Source of the DNA: an uncultured Oscillospiraceae bacterium
GTDB taxonomy: Bacteria; Bacillota; Clostridia; Oscillospirales; Acutalibacteraceae
Assembly (NCBI GenBank): GCA_902489595.1
Contig: CABUAS010000003.1
Span: forward strand, 1 to 48,867
DNA length: 48,867 nt
Direction: 5' to 3'
Of the stretch, positions 24,436-33,140 are shown one piece after another (the stretch's first letter is position 1; the number at the start of each line of letters is the position of its first letter). Under the pieces are notes generated by a model that made no database searches, was not told the DNA's origin, and saw only the letters and a list, made by a program, of their open reading frames with translations. The position numbers and the translations under genes are program-made.

Positions 24436-25518
24436 ATGAAATCAAAATTTACTGCAATTATTTTATCGCTTCTGCTTCTTTTTTCGTTTGTCTCCTGTTC
24501 TGCCGAAAATGTTCAGTCAAACAGCACAGGGCAGGGATATACAAAAGATGATAATGCCCTCGCCGTTCATTTTATAGATGTGGGTCAGGGTGACAGTGAA
24601 TTTATTGAATTCCCTAACGGTAAAAATATGCTTATTGACGCCGGTGAGCAGGACGCAGGCGAAACGGTTGTTTCATATCTTAAAAAAATCAATGTTGAGT
24701 CAATAGACTTTGTTGTTGCAACTCATCCGCATTCCGACCATATCTGCGGTCTGCCTGCCGTGTTTGACGCTTTTGATATAAAAACGGTTTATATGCCGAA
24801 CGCTGTTTCGGATTCTTATACCTTTGAACTTCTGCTTGATAAAATTGAGGCAGAGGGATGCGAAACGATTGAAGCAAAGCAGGGTGTAAGCGTTATTGAT
24901 GATGAAAATCTTAATGCACGCTTTTTAGCGCCCGTCAGTGCAGAATATGATGATTTAAATAATTACTCGGCAGTACTGAAAATCACGTATATTGATAAAT
25001 CTTTTCTGTTTATGGGTGATGCCGAAACGCTTTCCGAAAATGAAATTACGGATGATATAAGTGCAGATGTTATAAAAGTCGGTCATCACGGGTCAAAAAC
25101 CTCATCGTCAAAATCATTCATAAACCGTGTTATGCCTGAAATTGCAGTATTTGAAGTCGGGAAAGATAATTCCTACGGTCATCCCAACAAAGAAGTTATT
25201 GAAAGATATGAAAATATCGGTGCAGAAATTATGCGCACTGATTTAATGGGAACTATCGTGCTTTCAACAGACGGCTATTCAATTAACGATATGAGCGACA
25301 GAGTTATAACTGAAAGCGATACTAAAATCAGTGCAGAAAGCACTGAGACGGCAGAATATAAATATGTTCTTAATACGAACTCAAAAAAGATACATTCAAG
25401 TAACTGCCCGTCGGTGTCAAACATTTCACCTAAGAATAAAGAGTTAACAAATGAAACGATAGAAGAACTTGAAAAGCAGGGTTACACCTGTTGTAAATCC
25501 TGCAATCCGAAAGGATAA
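24436..25518 (+). CDS. ComEC-like metallo-beta-lactamase-fold lipoprotein
   Basis: A 360-residue lipoprotein. Signal peptide residues 1-20 end in SFVSC, with C21 as the lipidated cysteine. The MBL domain (about residues 40-270) has FIDVGQGDS and T96-H-P-H-S-D-H102, then GDAE and GHHGSKTS, the pattern of ComEC-type extracellular hydrolases. The C-terminal 45 residues (YVLNTNSKKIH, a CPSV motif, CCKSC) form an Ada-like zinc-binding module common after such domains. Substrate unknown; nucleic-acid or phosphate-ester cleavage outside the cell is possible. Its ATG abuts the hisD stop, in the middle of the histidine operon, and it is paired with a DUF3006 gene. Confidence 0.85.
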   Translation: MKSKFTAIILSLLLLFSFVSCSAENVQSNSTGQGYTKDDNALAVHFIDVGQGDSEFIEFPNGKNMLIDAGEQDAGETVVSYLKKINVESIDFVVATHPHSDHICGLPAVFDAFDIKTVYMPNAVSDSYTFELLLDKIEAEGCETIEAKQGVSVIDDENLNARFLAPVSAEYDDLNNYSAVLKITYIDKSFLFMGDAETLSENEITDDISADVIKVGHHGSKTSSSKSFINRVMPEIAVFEVGKDNSYGHPNKEVIERYENIGAEIMRTDLMGTIVLSTDGYSINDMSDRVITESDTKISAESTETAEYKYVLNTNSKKIHSSNCPSVSNISPKNKELTNETIEELEKQGYTCCKSCNPKG

Positions 25519-25521
25519 AAT

Positions 25522-25725
25522 ATGAGAGTTGTTATAGACAGAATTGAAGAAAATATTGCTGTGTGCAGTCTTGAAAACGGCAGTGTAATAAATGCTCCCG
25601 CTGAAATTTTTGAAGATATAAAAGAGGGCAGAGTGTACGATATTACACTTAATACGGCAGAAGAAAATACAAGAAAAGAAAATGCGAAAAGCAGATTGAA
25701 CGATCTGTTCAATCGGAAAGGCTGA
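25522..25725 (+). CDS. DUF3006 small protein
   Basis: A 67-residue protein of the DUF3006 type: a short beta-rich N terminus (VVIDRIEENIAVCSLENG), then a proline-containing middle and a charged helical tail. Members often sit next to ComEC-like MBL lipoproteins, as here, where it begins 3 nt after the lipoprotein stop with AAAGGAT overlapping that stop. The function is not known. It is followed after 6 nt by hisB. Confidence 0.75.
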   Translation: MRVVIDRIEENIAVCSLENGSVINAPAEIFEDIKEGRVYDITLNTAEENTRKENAKSRLNDLFNRKG

Positions 25726-25731
25726 TTTAAT

Positions 25732-26307
25732 ATGAGAACTGCTGAAATTGAAAGAAACACAAAGGAAACACAGATTAAAATTGAGCTGAAGCTTGACGGC
25801 GGAGATGTCGAAATTTCCACGGGAATAGGCTTTTTTGATCATATGCTTACCGCCCTCGGTGTTCATGGCGGATTCGGGCTCAAAGTAACAGTTAAAGGTG
25901 ATTTGGATGTTGATACTCACCACACTGTTGAGGATACGGGCATTGCGCTCGGTATGGCGTTTAAAGAGGCACTCGGAAATATGGGCGGAATAAACCGCTA
26001 CGGTTCATTTTACATTCCTATGGATGAAAGCCTTGCTCTTTGTGCACTTGATATTTCTAACAGACCTTTTCTTGCGTTCAACGCTCATTTCAATGAAGAA
26101 AAATGCGGCGAATATGAAACCTGCTGTACTGAAGAATTTTTCCGTGCCTTTGCAATGAACAGCGGTATTACACTTCATCTGAATGTGCTTTACGGCTCAA
26201 ATTCGCATCATCAGATTGAGGCTCTTTTCAAGGCGTTTGCACATGCTTTGAAAATTGCAACGGCATCAAACGGCAACGAAATTCTTTCCACAAAAGGAGT
26301 TTTATAA
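25732..26307 (+). CDS. hisB: Imidazoleglycerol-phosphate dehydratase
   Basis: HisB, 191 residues, monofunctional dehydratase without a phosphatase domain. The manganese-binding histidine motifs are present twice: DTHHTVEDTGIALG and GSNSHHQIEALFKAFAHALK, with FFDHMLTALGVHGGF near the N terminus. It converts IGP to imidazole acetol phosphate. Its stop overlaps the hisA start by one base. Confidence 0.97.
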   Translation: MRTAEIERNTKETQIKIELKLDGGDVEISTGIGFFDHMLTALGVHGGFGLKVTVKGDLDVDTHHTVEDTGIALGMAFKEALGNMGGINRYGSFYIPMDESLALCALDISNRPFLAFNAHFNEEKCGEYETCCTEEFFRAFAMNSGITLHLNVLYGSNSHHQIEALFKAFAHALKIATASNGNEILSTKGVL

Positions 26308-27020
26308 TGATTATTTTTCCTGCGATTGATATGATGGACGGCAAACCCGTAAGGCTTTATAAAGGTGATTTTTCAACTGCCAGTCAGGTAGCAGGTGATG
26401 TGCTCCAAACTGCGAAGGAATTTGTTTTGGCAGGTGCTCAGTGGATTCATATGGTAGATCTTGACGGTTCTTTGAAAAAAGAAAGAGTAAATCACGAGGC
26501 TGTTATTAAAGTGGCAAACGAAACGTCGCTCAAGGTTGAAATCGGCGGTGGTATCCGAACGGTTGAAGATATTGATTTTTATATCGAAAGCGGTATTGAA
26601 AGAGTTATTTTAGGCTCTGTTGCTCTTAAAAATCCTGCGCTTGTTAAAGAGGCTGTAAAACAGTTCGGCGATAAAATTGCAGTCGGAATAGATGCAAAAA
26701 ACGGCTTTGCCGCAACGGAAGGCTGGACAGAGGCGTCAGACGTTCATTTTATTGAACTTGCAAAAAGAATGGAGGATATCGGCGTTGAAACAATTATTTA
26801 TACCGATATTTCAAAAGACGGCACATTGTCGGGTCCTAACCTTGAGCAGCTGATTGAGCTAAATAACGCAGTTTCCTGCAACATTACCGCATCGGGCGGT
26901 GTTACAGATATTGATGATATTATCGCACTTAAAAATGCAGGCCTTTACGGTGCAATCTGCGGCAAAAGTATTTACAATAAAACATTGAGCCTTGAAGAGG
27001 CTGTAAGAAAGGCAATGTAG
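26307..27020 (+). CDS. hisA: ProFAR isomerase
   Basis: HisA, 237 residues, a TIM barrel that isomerises ProFAR to PRFAR. The two phosphate-binding half-barrels and catalytic aspartates are visible (PAIDMMDGKPVRLYKGD at the N terminus; YTDISKDGTLSGPN in the second half; GGGIRT and SGGV phosphate loops). AAGGAG precedes the start. The TAG stop (27018-27020) is part of a TGTAGGG palindromic repeat, so the last codons may have been reset by that element. hisF, normally next, is absent. Confidence 0.96.
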   Translation: MIIFPAIDMMDGKPVRLYKGDFSTASQVAGDVLQTAKEFVLAGAQWIHMVDLDGSLKKERVNHEAVIKVANETSLKVEIGGGIRTVEDIDFYIESGIERVILGSVALKNPALVKEAVKQFGDKIAVGIDAKNGFAATEGWTEASDVHFIELAKRMEDIGVETIIYTDISKDGTLSGPNLEQLIELNNAVSCNITASGGVTDIDDIIALKNAGLYGAICGKSIYNKTLSLEEAVRKAM

Positions 27021-27043
27021 GGTGCGACGTCCACGGCGCACCG
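27016..27043. repeat. TGTAGGG-type palindromic repeat between hisA and hisI
   Basis: Begins TGTAGGGTGCGACGTC, ends CGCACCG; GGTGCG pairs with CGCACC. It supplies the hisA stop codon. Close relative of the panB-panC copy. Confidence 0.78.
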
Positions 27044-27078
27044 CTTTTACATAATAATTTGAAATAAGGATTAACAAT

Positions 27079-27393
27079 ATGAACTTAGATAAATATTTTG
27101 TAAAATCTGATTTGATTCCTGCCGTTATTCAGGAGGAGTCAACGGGCGAAGTTTTAATGCTTGCCTATATGAACAAAGAGTCGATGGCAAAAACGCTTGA
27201 AACAGGCTATACATGGTTCTGGTCAAGAAGCCGTCAGGAACTCTGGAACAAAGGCGCTACAAGCGGTCATCTTCAAAAGGTTGTTTTCATTGCAGGTGAC
27301 TGCGATGATGATACTTTATTAATCAAGGTAATTCAAACGGGTGCGGCCTGCCATACAGGCAGTCACAGTTGTTTTTTCAATAAAATTAAGTAA
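27079..27393 (+). CDS. hisI: Phosphoribosyl-AMP cyclohydrolase
   Basis: HisI, 104 residues, opens the adenine ring of phosphoribosyl-AMP. The metal-binding motif is DCDDDTLL and the cysteine/histidine segment is TGAACHTGSHSCFF; WSRSRQELWNKGATSGH is also conserved. AAGGA lies upstream. It is separate from hisE, which follows 13 nt later, unlike the fused HisIE of enterobacteria. Confidence 0.96.
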   Translation: MNLDKYFVKSDLIPAVIQEESTGEVLMLAYMNKESMAKTLETGYTWFWSRSRQELWNKGATSGHLQKVVFIAGDCDDDTLLIKVIQTGAACHTGSHSCFFNKIK

Positions 27394-27406
27394 GGATAAC
27401 AGAACT

Positions 27407-27730
27407 ATGGATTTAATCAAAAACGAATATCAGGTAATTATTGACAGAAAAAACGAAAAAGCAGAGGGTTCATATACTGCCTATCTTTTTGAACAGGGAA
27501 TTGATAAAATTCTTAAAAAAGTCGGCGAGGAATGCACAGAAACGGTAATTGCCGCCAAAAATAATGATAAAGACGAAACGATTTACGAAATAACAGATTT
27601 GATTTATCATACCCTTGTAATGATGGCTTATCAGGGAATTACTCCCGAAGATATTGAGGCGGAACTCGAAAAAAGAGCCGAAAAAAGAGGCAATCTCAAA
27701 AAATTTCATCAGGTGGATAAGAATTCGTAA
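27407..27730 (+). CDS. hisE: Phosphoribosyl-ATP pyrophosphatase
   Basis: HisE, 107 residues, removes pyrophosphate from phosphoribosyl-ATP. It has the MazG-like acidic motif GEECTETVIAAKN and EITDLIYHTLVMM. The ATG at 27407 is chosen because it gives the family length; an earlier start would overlap hisI. The stop overlaps the recJ ATG by one base (TAATG), implying coupled translation. Confidence 0.95.
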   Translation: MDLIKNEYQVIIDRKNEKAEGSYTAYLFEQGIDKILKKVGEECTETVIAAKNNDKDETIYEITDLIYHTLVMMAYQGITPEDIEAELEKRAEKRGNLKKFHQVDKNS

Positions 27731-29757
27731 TGGCGTATAAAAAATGGATTATCGCAGGTGCTGACAAAGAAAAAGCGTCTGTTTTATCGGAAAAATTTAA
27801 TATTGATCCATTTATCGCTTTTCTCCTTGTTGAAAGGGGAATTGATACCGAACTTGCGTTTTCGGATTTTCTTTCATCATCGTTTGAATTTTCAGACCCT
27901 TTTTCTTTTAAAGATATGGATATTGCCGTGGAAAGAATTGAAACTGCAATAGAATACGGCGAAAAAATTACTGTCTACGGCGATTACGATTGTGACGGCA
28001 TAACATCTACCGCCCTGCTTGTATCTCTTTTAAGAAATATGGGCGCAGAGGCTGATTATTATATCCCGTCAAGAGCAAATGAGGGTTACGGTCTTAACAT
28101 CAATGCGATAGATAAAATCAAAGAGTCGGGCACTTCTTTGATTGTTACGGTGGATAACGGCATTGTTTCAATAGATGAGGCAGTGCATATTTCCGATTTA
28201 GGAATGGATTTGATTGTTACCGACCATCACCAGATAGGCGAAAAACTGCCGAAAGCGATTGCTGTTATAAATCCTTACAGGCAGGAAAATAATATCAGAT
28301 TCCGTGATATATGCGGCGTGGGTGTGGCTTTTAAACTTGCCTGTGCCCTTTACGGCGATACAGACGATATGCTTTATCAGTATGCAGATTTGGTTGCAAT
28401 CGGCACTATTGCCGATGTCGTTCCCCTGCTCGGTGAAAACAGGGGCTTTGTTAAGGCGGGTCTTGAACTTATAAATTCAGAAAGCAGAGCCGGCGTTGCC
28501 GAACTTAAAAAAATTGCCTCGGGTGAAAATAAACCGTTCGGCTCGGTTGAAACCGCCTTTCAGATTTGCCCGAGAATCAATGCCTGCGGACGTGTTGACG
28601 ACGCATCAAAAGCAGTTGAACTTCTGCTTTCAGATGATAGAAACAAAGCGTCATTCATAGCAAATCAGCTTAATATTGATAATGCCCACAGGCAGGAACT
28701 TGAGCAGGATATACTGAGTGATGTTAAGCGTCAGATAGCCGAAAATCCCGGCCTTGTTATGCGCCGTGTTATTGTAATTGCAGGCAAAGGCTATCACTAC
28801 GGCGTTGTCGGCATTGTTGCCTCACGTGTGCTGGAGGAATACGGTAAGCCTGTTATTATAATCGGTATTAATGAAGACGGCAAAGCAAGAGGCTCGGCAA
28901 GAAGTGTGGCAGGCTTTAATATTTTTGAGGCAATTTCGTATTGCTCTGATTTGCTGACCCAGTTCGGCGGTCACCCCAAAGCAGGCGGAATGGGGCTTGA
29001 TGAAAGCAATATTGATGCTTTCCGTGAAAAAATCAACGAATATGCTTATAATAAGTTTGAAATAATGCCTGCACAGTGTGTTGAAATAGACTGCAAGTTG
29101 TCCCCATTTTATCTTGATTTGGAGCTTGTTAAAAATCTTTCCGTTTTAGAGCCTTACGGCGAGTGTAACAGGCAGGCGGTTTTTGCGTTGATGGGGCTTT
29201 CCCTCGTGTCTGTTTCCTCTATGGGAAACGGTAAGCATATAAGGCTTGAATGTGTTAAAAAAGGCAAAAAGCTCAGAATAGTTAAATTCGGCACATCTGC
29301 AGAGGAATTCCCTTTTAAGCAGGGTGATATAATTGATGCCGCAGTCAGAATTTCAGACAATTATTATAACGGCAAAACTTATCTGTCTGTTCAGGCGGTT
29401 GATATAAGACCGGTAAAAGTTGACGATGATAAATATTTTGCCGAAAAAGAGATTTATGAGCAGTTTCTGCTTGGCAGAAGCAGCAGCAAATCCGTTTTCC
29501 CGAACAGGGAAAAATGTACCGCAGTATATAAAACTTTAAAGGCAAACGGCGGCTTTAACGGCGATGTCGATTATCTTTATTTCAAACTCGGCGGCATTAC
29601 CTACGGTCAGATGATGTTTGCTTTAAAGGCGTTTGAAGAAAGCGGTTTGATTAAAACCGAAAATAAACAGATATCTGTTTTAAATGTTAAAAATAAAGTT
29701 GACTTGATGAATACAGCTACGATGAAAAATTTGAAAGGACGGCTTGGCATTGAGTGA
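27730..29757 (+). CDS. recJ: Single-stranded-DNA exonuclease RecJ
   Basis: RecJ, 675 residues, a 5'-3' single-strand exonuclease of the DHH/DHHA1 family acting in recombination and repair. Motifs: VYGDYDCDGITSTAL, TVDNGIVSIDEA, VTDHHQIGE, and DHHA1 segment with FGGHPKAGGMGL. A C-terminal extension follows the OB-type region. It is translationally coupled to hisE, so it rides on the histidine operon's transcription; rel follows with a 14-nt overlap. Confidence 0.95.
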   Translation: MAYKKWIIAGADKEKASVLSEKFNIDPFIAFLLVERGIDTELAFSDFLSSSFEFSDPFSFKDMDIAVERIETAIEYGEKITVYGDYDCDGITSTALLVSLLRNMGAEADYYIPSRANEGYGLNINAIDKIKESGTSLIVTVDNGIVSIDEAVHISDLGMDLIVTDHHQIGEKLPKAIAVINPYRQENNIRFRDICGVGVAFKLACALYGDTDDMLYQYADLVAIGTIADVVPLLGENRGFVKAGLELINSESRAGVAELKKIASGENKPFGSVETAFQICPRINACGRVDDASKAVELLLSDDRNKASFIANQLNIDNAHRQELEQDILSDVKRQIAENPGLVMRRVIVIAGKGYHYGVVGIVASRVLEEYGKPVIIIGINEDGKARGSARSVAGFNIFEAISYCSDLLTQFGGHPKAGGMGLDESNIDAFREKINEYAYNKFEIMPAQCVEIDCKLSPFYLDLELVKNLSVLEPYGECNRQAVFALMGLSLVSVSSMGNGKHIRLECVKKGKKLRIVKFGTSAEEFPFKQGDIIDAAVRISDNYYNGKTYLSVQAVDIRPVKVDDDKYFAEKEIYEQFLLGRSSSKSVFPNREKCTAVYKTLKANGGFNGDVDYLYFKLGGITYGQMMFALKAFEESGLIKTENKQISVLNVKNKVDLMNTATMKNLKGRLGIE

Positions 29758-31936
29758 ATATAACGACGGGTTTTATGATTTTTTTGAAAAGGTAAAACAA
29801 AACCCACAGTATGATTACAAAAAAATAGAAAAAGCGTATAAACTTGCAAAAGAGGCGCATAAAGACCAGAAAAGGCGCTCGGGCGAGCCTTATATTATGC
29901 ACCCTGTTGCAGTGGCTGAAATTCTGTTTAAATTCGGAATGGATAATGAGTGTATTATAAGCGCTCTGCTTCACGATGTTGTTGAAGATACGGAATATAC
30001 GCTTGATTATATAAGAGAGCAGTTCGGTCCCGACGTTGAACTGCTTGTTGACGGCGTTACAAAGCTCGGTAAAATCTCTCTTTCCACAAGGGAAGAGGTT
30101 CAGGCTGAAAACATCAGAAAAATGTTTATAGCTATGAATAAAGATGTGCGTGTTATTATCATCAAGCTTGCCGACAGGCTTCATAATATGCGTACGGCAA
30201 AATTCTGGCCTGAATATAAGCAGAGAGAAAAAAGCCTTGAAACGCTTGAAATTTATGCTCCCATTGCTCACAGACTCGGTATCCGTGCAATTAAAGAAGA
30301 ACTTGAAGATTTAGCGGTTTACTATCTTGACCCGATTGCATATAAGGAAATTGAAAACTCTCTTTCTATGAAAAATGAGGAGGGTCTTAAATTTCTTAGC
30401 GATATAAAAGAACAGATTAAAGAGCGTTTAAGCCCTGTTATTGAAAATGCAAATATTACGTCACGAGTTAAATCCGTTCACGGCATTTTCCGAAAAGTTT
30501 ATATAAAAGGCAAATCGTTTGAAGAAATTTACGATATTTATGCCGTCAGAATTATAGTTGATTCCATGATAGATTGCTATAATGCACTCGGTATTGTTCA
30601 TGATATGTTCAAGCCTATTCCCGGCAGGTTCAAGGATTATATTTCAACGCCTAAGCCGAATATGTATCAGTCGCTTCACACCACCGTGCTCTCAAGCACG
30701 GGCGTTCCGTTTGAAATTCAGATACGTACGTGGGATATGCACAAAACGGCTGAATACGGTATTGCCGCACACTGGAAATATAAAATCGGAAAGGGCGGCA
30801 AGGATAATCTTGACGCAGGTCTTTCGTGGATTCATCAGATTCTTGAAACAGGCGAGGAATCCTCCTCTCCCGAGGATATGGTGCAGAATATCAAGGGTGA
30901 TTTGTCTGTTGAAGAAGTGTATGTTTTCACGCCCAAGGGCGATGTTAAAAGTCTGCCTACAGGCTCAACCGTTATAGACTTTGCTTATGCTATTCACTCT
31001 GCTGTCGGCAACAAAATGATAGGTGCTAAGGTTGATGGCAGAATTGTTACGCTTGATTATAAAATCAAAACAGGCGAAAGAATAGAAGTTCTGACATCTA
31101 ATCAGCAGGGCAAAGGTCCGAGCCGTGATTGGCTGCAGATTGTTAAAACAGGCGAGGCAAGAAACAAAATCCGCTCGTGGTTCAAAAAAGAAAAGCGTGA
31201 GGAAAATATTGAAGAGGGCAAAGCAGTTGTCGAAAAAGAGCTGCGCCGAAACTTCATCCGCCTGACATCAGAGCAGTATGATGATTTTGTTAAAAAAATT
31301 GCCGAAAGGCAGCATTATGCCAAGGTAGATGAATTTTATGCCGCTATCGGCTACGGCGGCATTCAGTTCAACCGCCTTATGCCGGGTATCAAAGATGAAT
31401 ACAACCGTAACTGGAAAGAGGAAAAAGAGCCTGAAAAACCGCAGAATATTGTTGATAAGCCGAGAAGCCGACCGTCAGGCAACGGCGTTATAGTTGAGGG
31501 AATAGACAACTGCCTTATTAATATGGCAAAGTGCTGCTGCCCTCTGCCCGGTGAAGAAATTGTCGGTTTTATCACAAGAGGTCACGGGCTTTCAATTCAT
31601 AAAAGAAACTGTGTTAATGTGCCCGAGGATTTAAAGCATTGTGCCGAGCCCGAGCGCTGGATTAATGCATATTGGGACGAAAATGTTAAGGTTGAGTCAA
31701 AATCGACGCTCGATGTTTATGCAATAGACAGAGACGGCGTTGTGCTTGATATTACAAGCACACTTATGAAGCTTCACGTTAAAATTCATTCCATTAATGC
31801 CCGACCGATTAATGACGGCAACTGCCTTACAACGCTTACAGTCGCTGTAAACAGTAAAGAGCATCTTGATAATATTGTAAAAATTATCAGAAAAATTGAC
31901 GGTGTTTACCATATTGAAAGAAGTGTAATACGATGA
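29744..31936 (+). CDS. rel: RelA/SpoT-family (p)ppGpp synthetase/hydrolase
   Basis: A bifunctional Rel of 730 residues. HD hydrolase domain: HPVAVAEIL and HDVVEDTEY (the HDxxED motif is intact). Synthetase domain: GRFKDYISTPKPNMYQSLHT and the QIRTWDMHKTAEYGIAAHWKYK region in two parts. TGS domain: VYVFTPKGDVKSLPTGST. The C terminus has a zinc-finger/helical part (KCCCPLPGEE) and ACT domain. I give TTG 29744 as start, with AAAGGAC at 29734-29740; TTG 29750 is possible. Both overlap recJ. Confidence 0.95.
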   Translation: MALSEYNDGFYDFFEKVKQNPQYDYKKIEKAYKLAKEAHKDQKRRSGEPYIMHPVAVAEILFKFGMDNECIISALLHDVVEDTEYTLDYIREQFGPDVELLVDGVTKLGKISLSTREEVQAENIRKMFIAMNKDVRVIIIKLADRLHNMRTAKFWPEYKQREKSLETLEIYAPIAHRLGIRAIKEELEDLAVYYLDPIAYKEIENSLSMKNEEGLKFLSDIKEQIKERLSPVIENANITSRVKSVHGIFRKVYIKGKSFEEIYDIYAVRIIVDSMIDCYNALGIVHDMFKPIPGRFKDYISTPKPNMYQSLHTTVLSSTGVPFEIQIRTWDMHKTAEYGIAAHWKYKIGKGGKDNLDAGLSWIHQILETGEESSSPEDMVQNIKGDLSVEEVYVFTPKGDVKSLPTGSTVIDFAYAIHSAVGNKMIGAKVDGRIVTLDYKIKTGERIEVLTSNQQGKGPSRDWLQIVKTGEARNKIRSWFKKEKREENIEEGKAVVEKELRRNFIRLTSEQYDDFVKKIAERQHYAKVDEFYAAIGYGGIQFNRLMPGIKDEYNRNWKEEKEPEKPQNIVDKPRSRPSGNGVIVEGIDNCLINMAKCCCPLPGEEIVGFITRGHGLSIHKRNCVNVPEDLKHCAEPERWINAYWDENVKVESKSTLDVYAIDRDGVVLDITSTLMKLHVKIHSINARPINDGNCLTTLTVAVNSKEHLDNIVKIIRKIDGVYHIERSVIR

Positions 31937-32385
31937 AAGCAGTTTTGCAGAGAGTAATTAATTCAAGCGTTTCCATTGACGGAGAAGTTCACGGCAGTGT
32001 GGATAAAGGATATATGATTCTTTTGGGCGTTGTTAAAGGCGACACGAAAGAAGACGCCGATAAACTGATTAAAAAAATTCCGTATCTTCGTGTTTTTGAA
32101 GATGAAAACGGTAAAATGAATCTGTCCTGCCTTGATGTCGGCGGTGAAATTCTTGTTATTTCACAGTTTACCCTGTGTGCAGACTGTTCACACGGCAGAC
32201 GCCCGAGTTTTACAAATTCAGCGCCGCCCGATGAGGCAGAGAGTCTTTATGAATACTTTACCGCTGAACTTAAAAAAGCAGGCGTTTCAAAGGTTGAAAC
32301 AGGCGTTTTCGGCGCAGATATGAAAGTGTCCTTAATCAATGACGGACCTGTTACAATCGTTCTTGACAGCAAAGAATTAAAATAA
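31933..32385 (+). CDS. dtd: D-aminoacyl-tRNA deacylase
   Basis: Dtd, 150 residues, removes D-amino acids (and glycine from tRNA-Ala) from tRNA. The signature SQFTLCAD and the cross-subunit NDGPVTIVLDS segment (Gly-cisPro region, GPVT) are present. It overlaps rel by 4 nt. The neighbour order rel-dtd-MBL-hemZ is common in Clostridia. Confidence 0.95.
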   Translation: MKAVLQRVINSSVSIDGEVHGSVDKGYMILLGVVKGDTKEDADKLIKKIPYLRVFEDENGKMNLSCLDVGGEILVISQFTLCADCSHGRRPSFTNSAPPDEAESLYEYFTAELKKAGVSKVETGVFGADMKVSLINDGPVTIVLDSKELK

Positions 32386-32487
32386 AGCCTCCCTCGGGTA
32401 AAGGGAGGAAAATCGCTTGCGGTGGAGGGATTCGTTTTGATTGAATCCCACTGTCACTTCGTGACATCCCCCTTTAACAAGGGGGAC
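32386..32487. repeat. Composite element with four hairpins after dtd
   Basis: Four successive stems: CCTCCCT/AGGGAGG (32388-32408), GGGATTC/GAATCCC (32427-32449), GTCAC-TTC-GTGAC (32453-32465), and CCCCCTT-TAAC-AAGGGGG (32468-32485). The layout resembles a MITE-like repeat widespread in Firmicutes (from memory). There is no promoter I can support inside it. Confidence 0.7.
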
Positions 32488-32522
32488 TGAATTATAAACT
32501 TTAAATACATTTTGGTGATACT

Positions 32523-33137
32523 ATGCTTAGAATTAAATGCGCCGTGTTCGGTGAGCTTGGCAACAACTGTTATCTTATAACTGACGATGCAACGGGTAAA
32601 TCCGCCCTTGTTGACTGCACCGATGCTGACGAAAAAATGCTTGGTTTTATCGGCGATGCCGACCTTGAATATATTTTGCTTACCCACGGTCATTTTGACC
32701 ATATCGGCGGCGTTAAGGAAATTCAGAAAAAATTCGGCGCAAAAGCCGTTATCAGCGAAAAAGACGCTCCTATGCTTTCTTCGGGTAAGCTGAGTATTGC
32801 CGCTTTCTGCGGAGCAAAGCAGAATAACACAACTGCCGATATTACAGTCAAAGAGGGCGATGTTATTACTCTCGGTGAAACGGAAATCAAGGTGATTGCA
32901 ACACCCGGTCATACGAAAGGCGGCGTGTGCTATATTGCAGACGGTAATATTTTTACGGGTGACACACTGTTCTTCTGCTCCTGCGGCAGAACGGATTTCC
33001 CGGGAGGTTCTTATAAAGAAATCAAGGAAAGTCTTAACAGATTAAGAGACCTTGACGGTGATTATAAACTTTATCCGGGTCATGACAGAACGACCACACT
33101 TGCATTTGAAAGACAGAATAATCCTTATATGAGATAA
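32523..33137 (+). CDS. MBL-fold hydrolase, glyoxalase II-like
   Basis: A 204-residue metallo-beta-lactamase-fold protein of the YcbL/GloB type. Metal motif THGHFDHIGG, then ATPGHTKGGV, FTGDTLFFCSCGRTDFPGG and YPGHDRTTT, giving the full set of ligands. It would hydrolyse a thioester such as S-lactoylglutathione analogues or another small ester; Clostridia usually lack glutathione, so the substrate is open. GGTGAT precedes the ATG. It lies between dtd and hemZ, a common neighbourhood. Confidence 0.88.
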   Translation: MLRIKCAVFGELGNNCYLITDDATGKSALVDCTDADEKMLGFIGDADLEYILLTHGHFDHIGGVKEIQKKFGAKAVISEKDAPMLSSGKLSIAAFCGAKQNNTTADITVKEGDVITLGETEIKVIATPGHTKGGVCYIADGNIFTGDTLFFCSCGRTDFPGGSYKEIKESLNRLRDLDGDYKLYPGHDRTTTLAFERQNNPYMR

Positions 33138-33140
33138 ATT

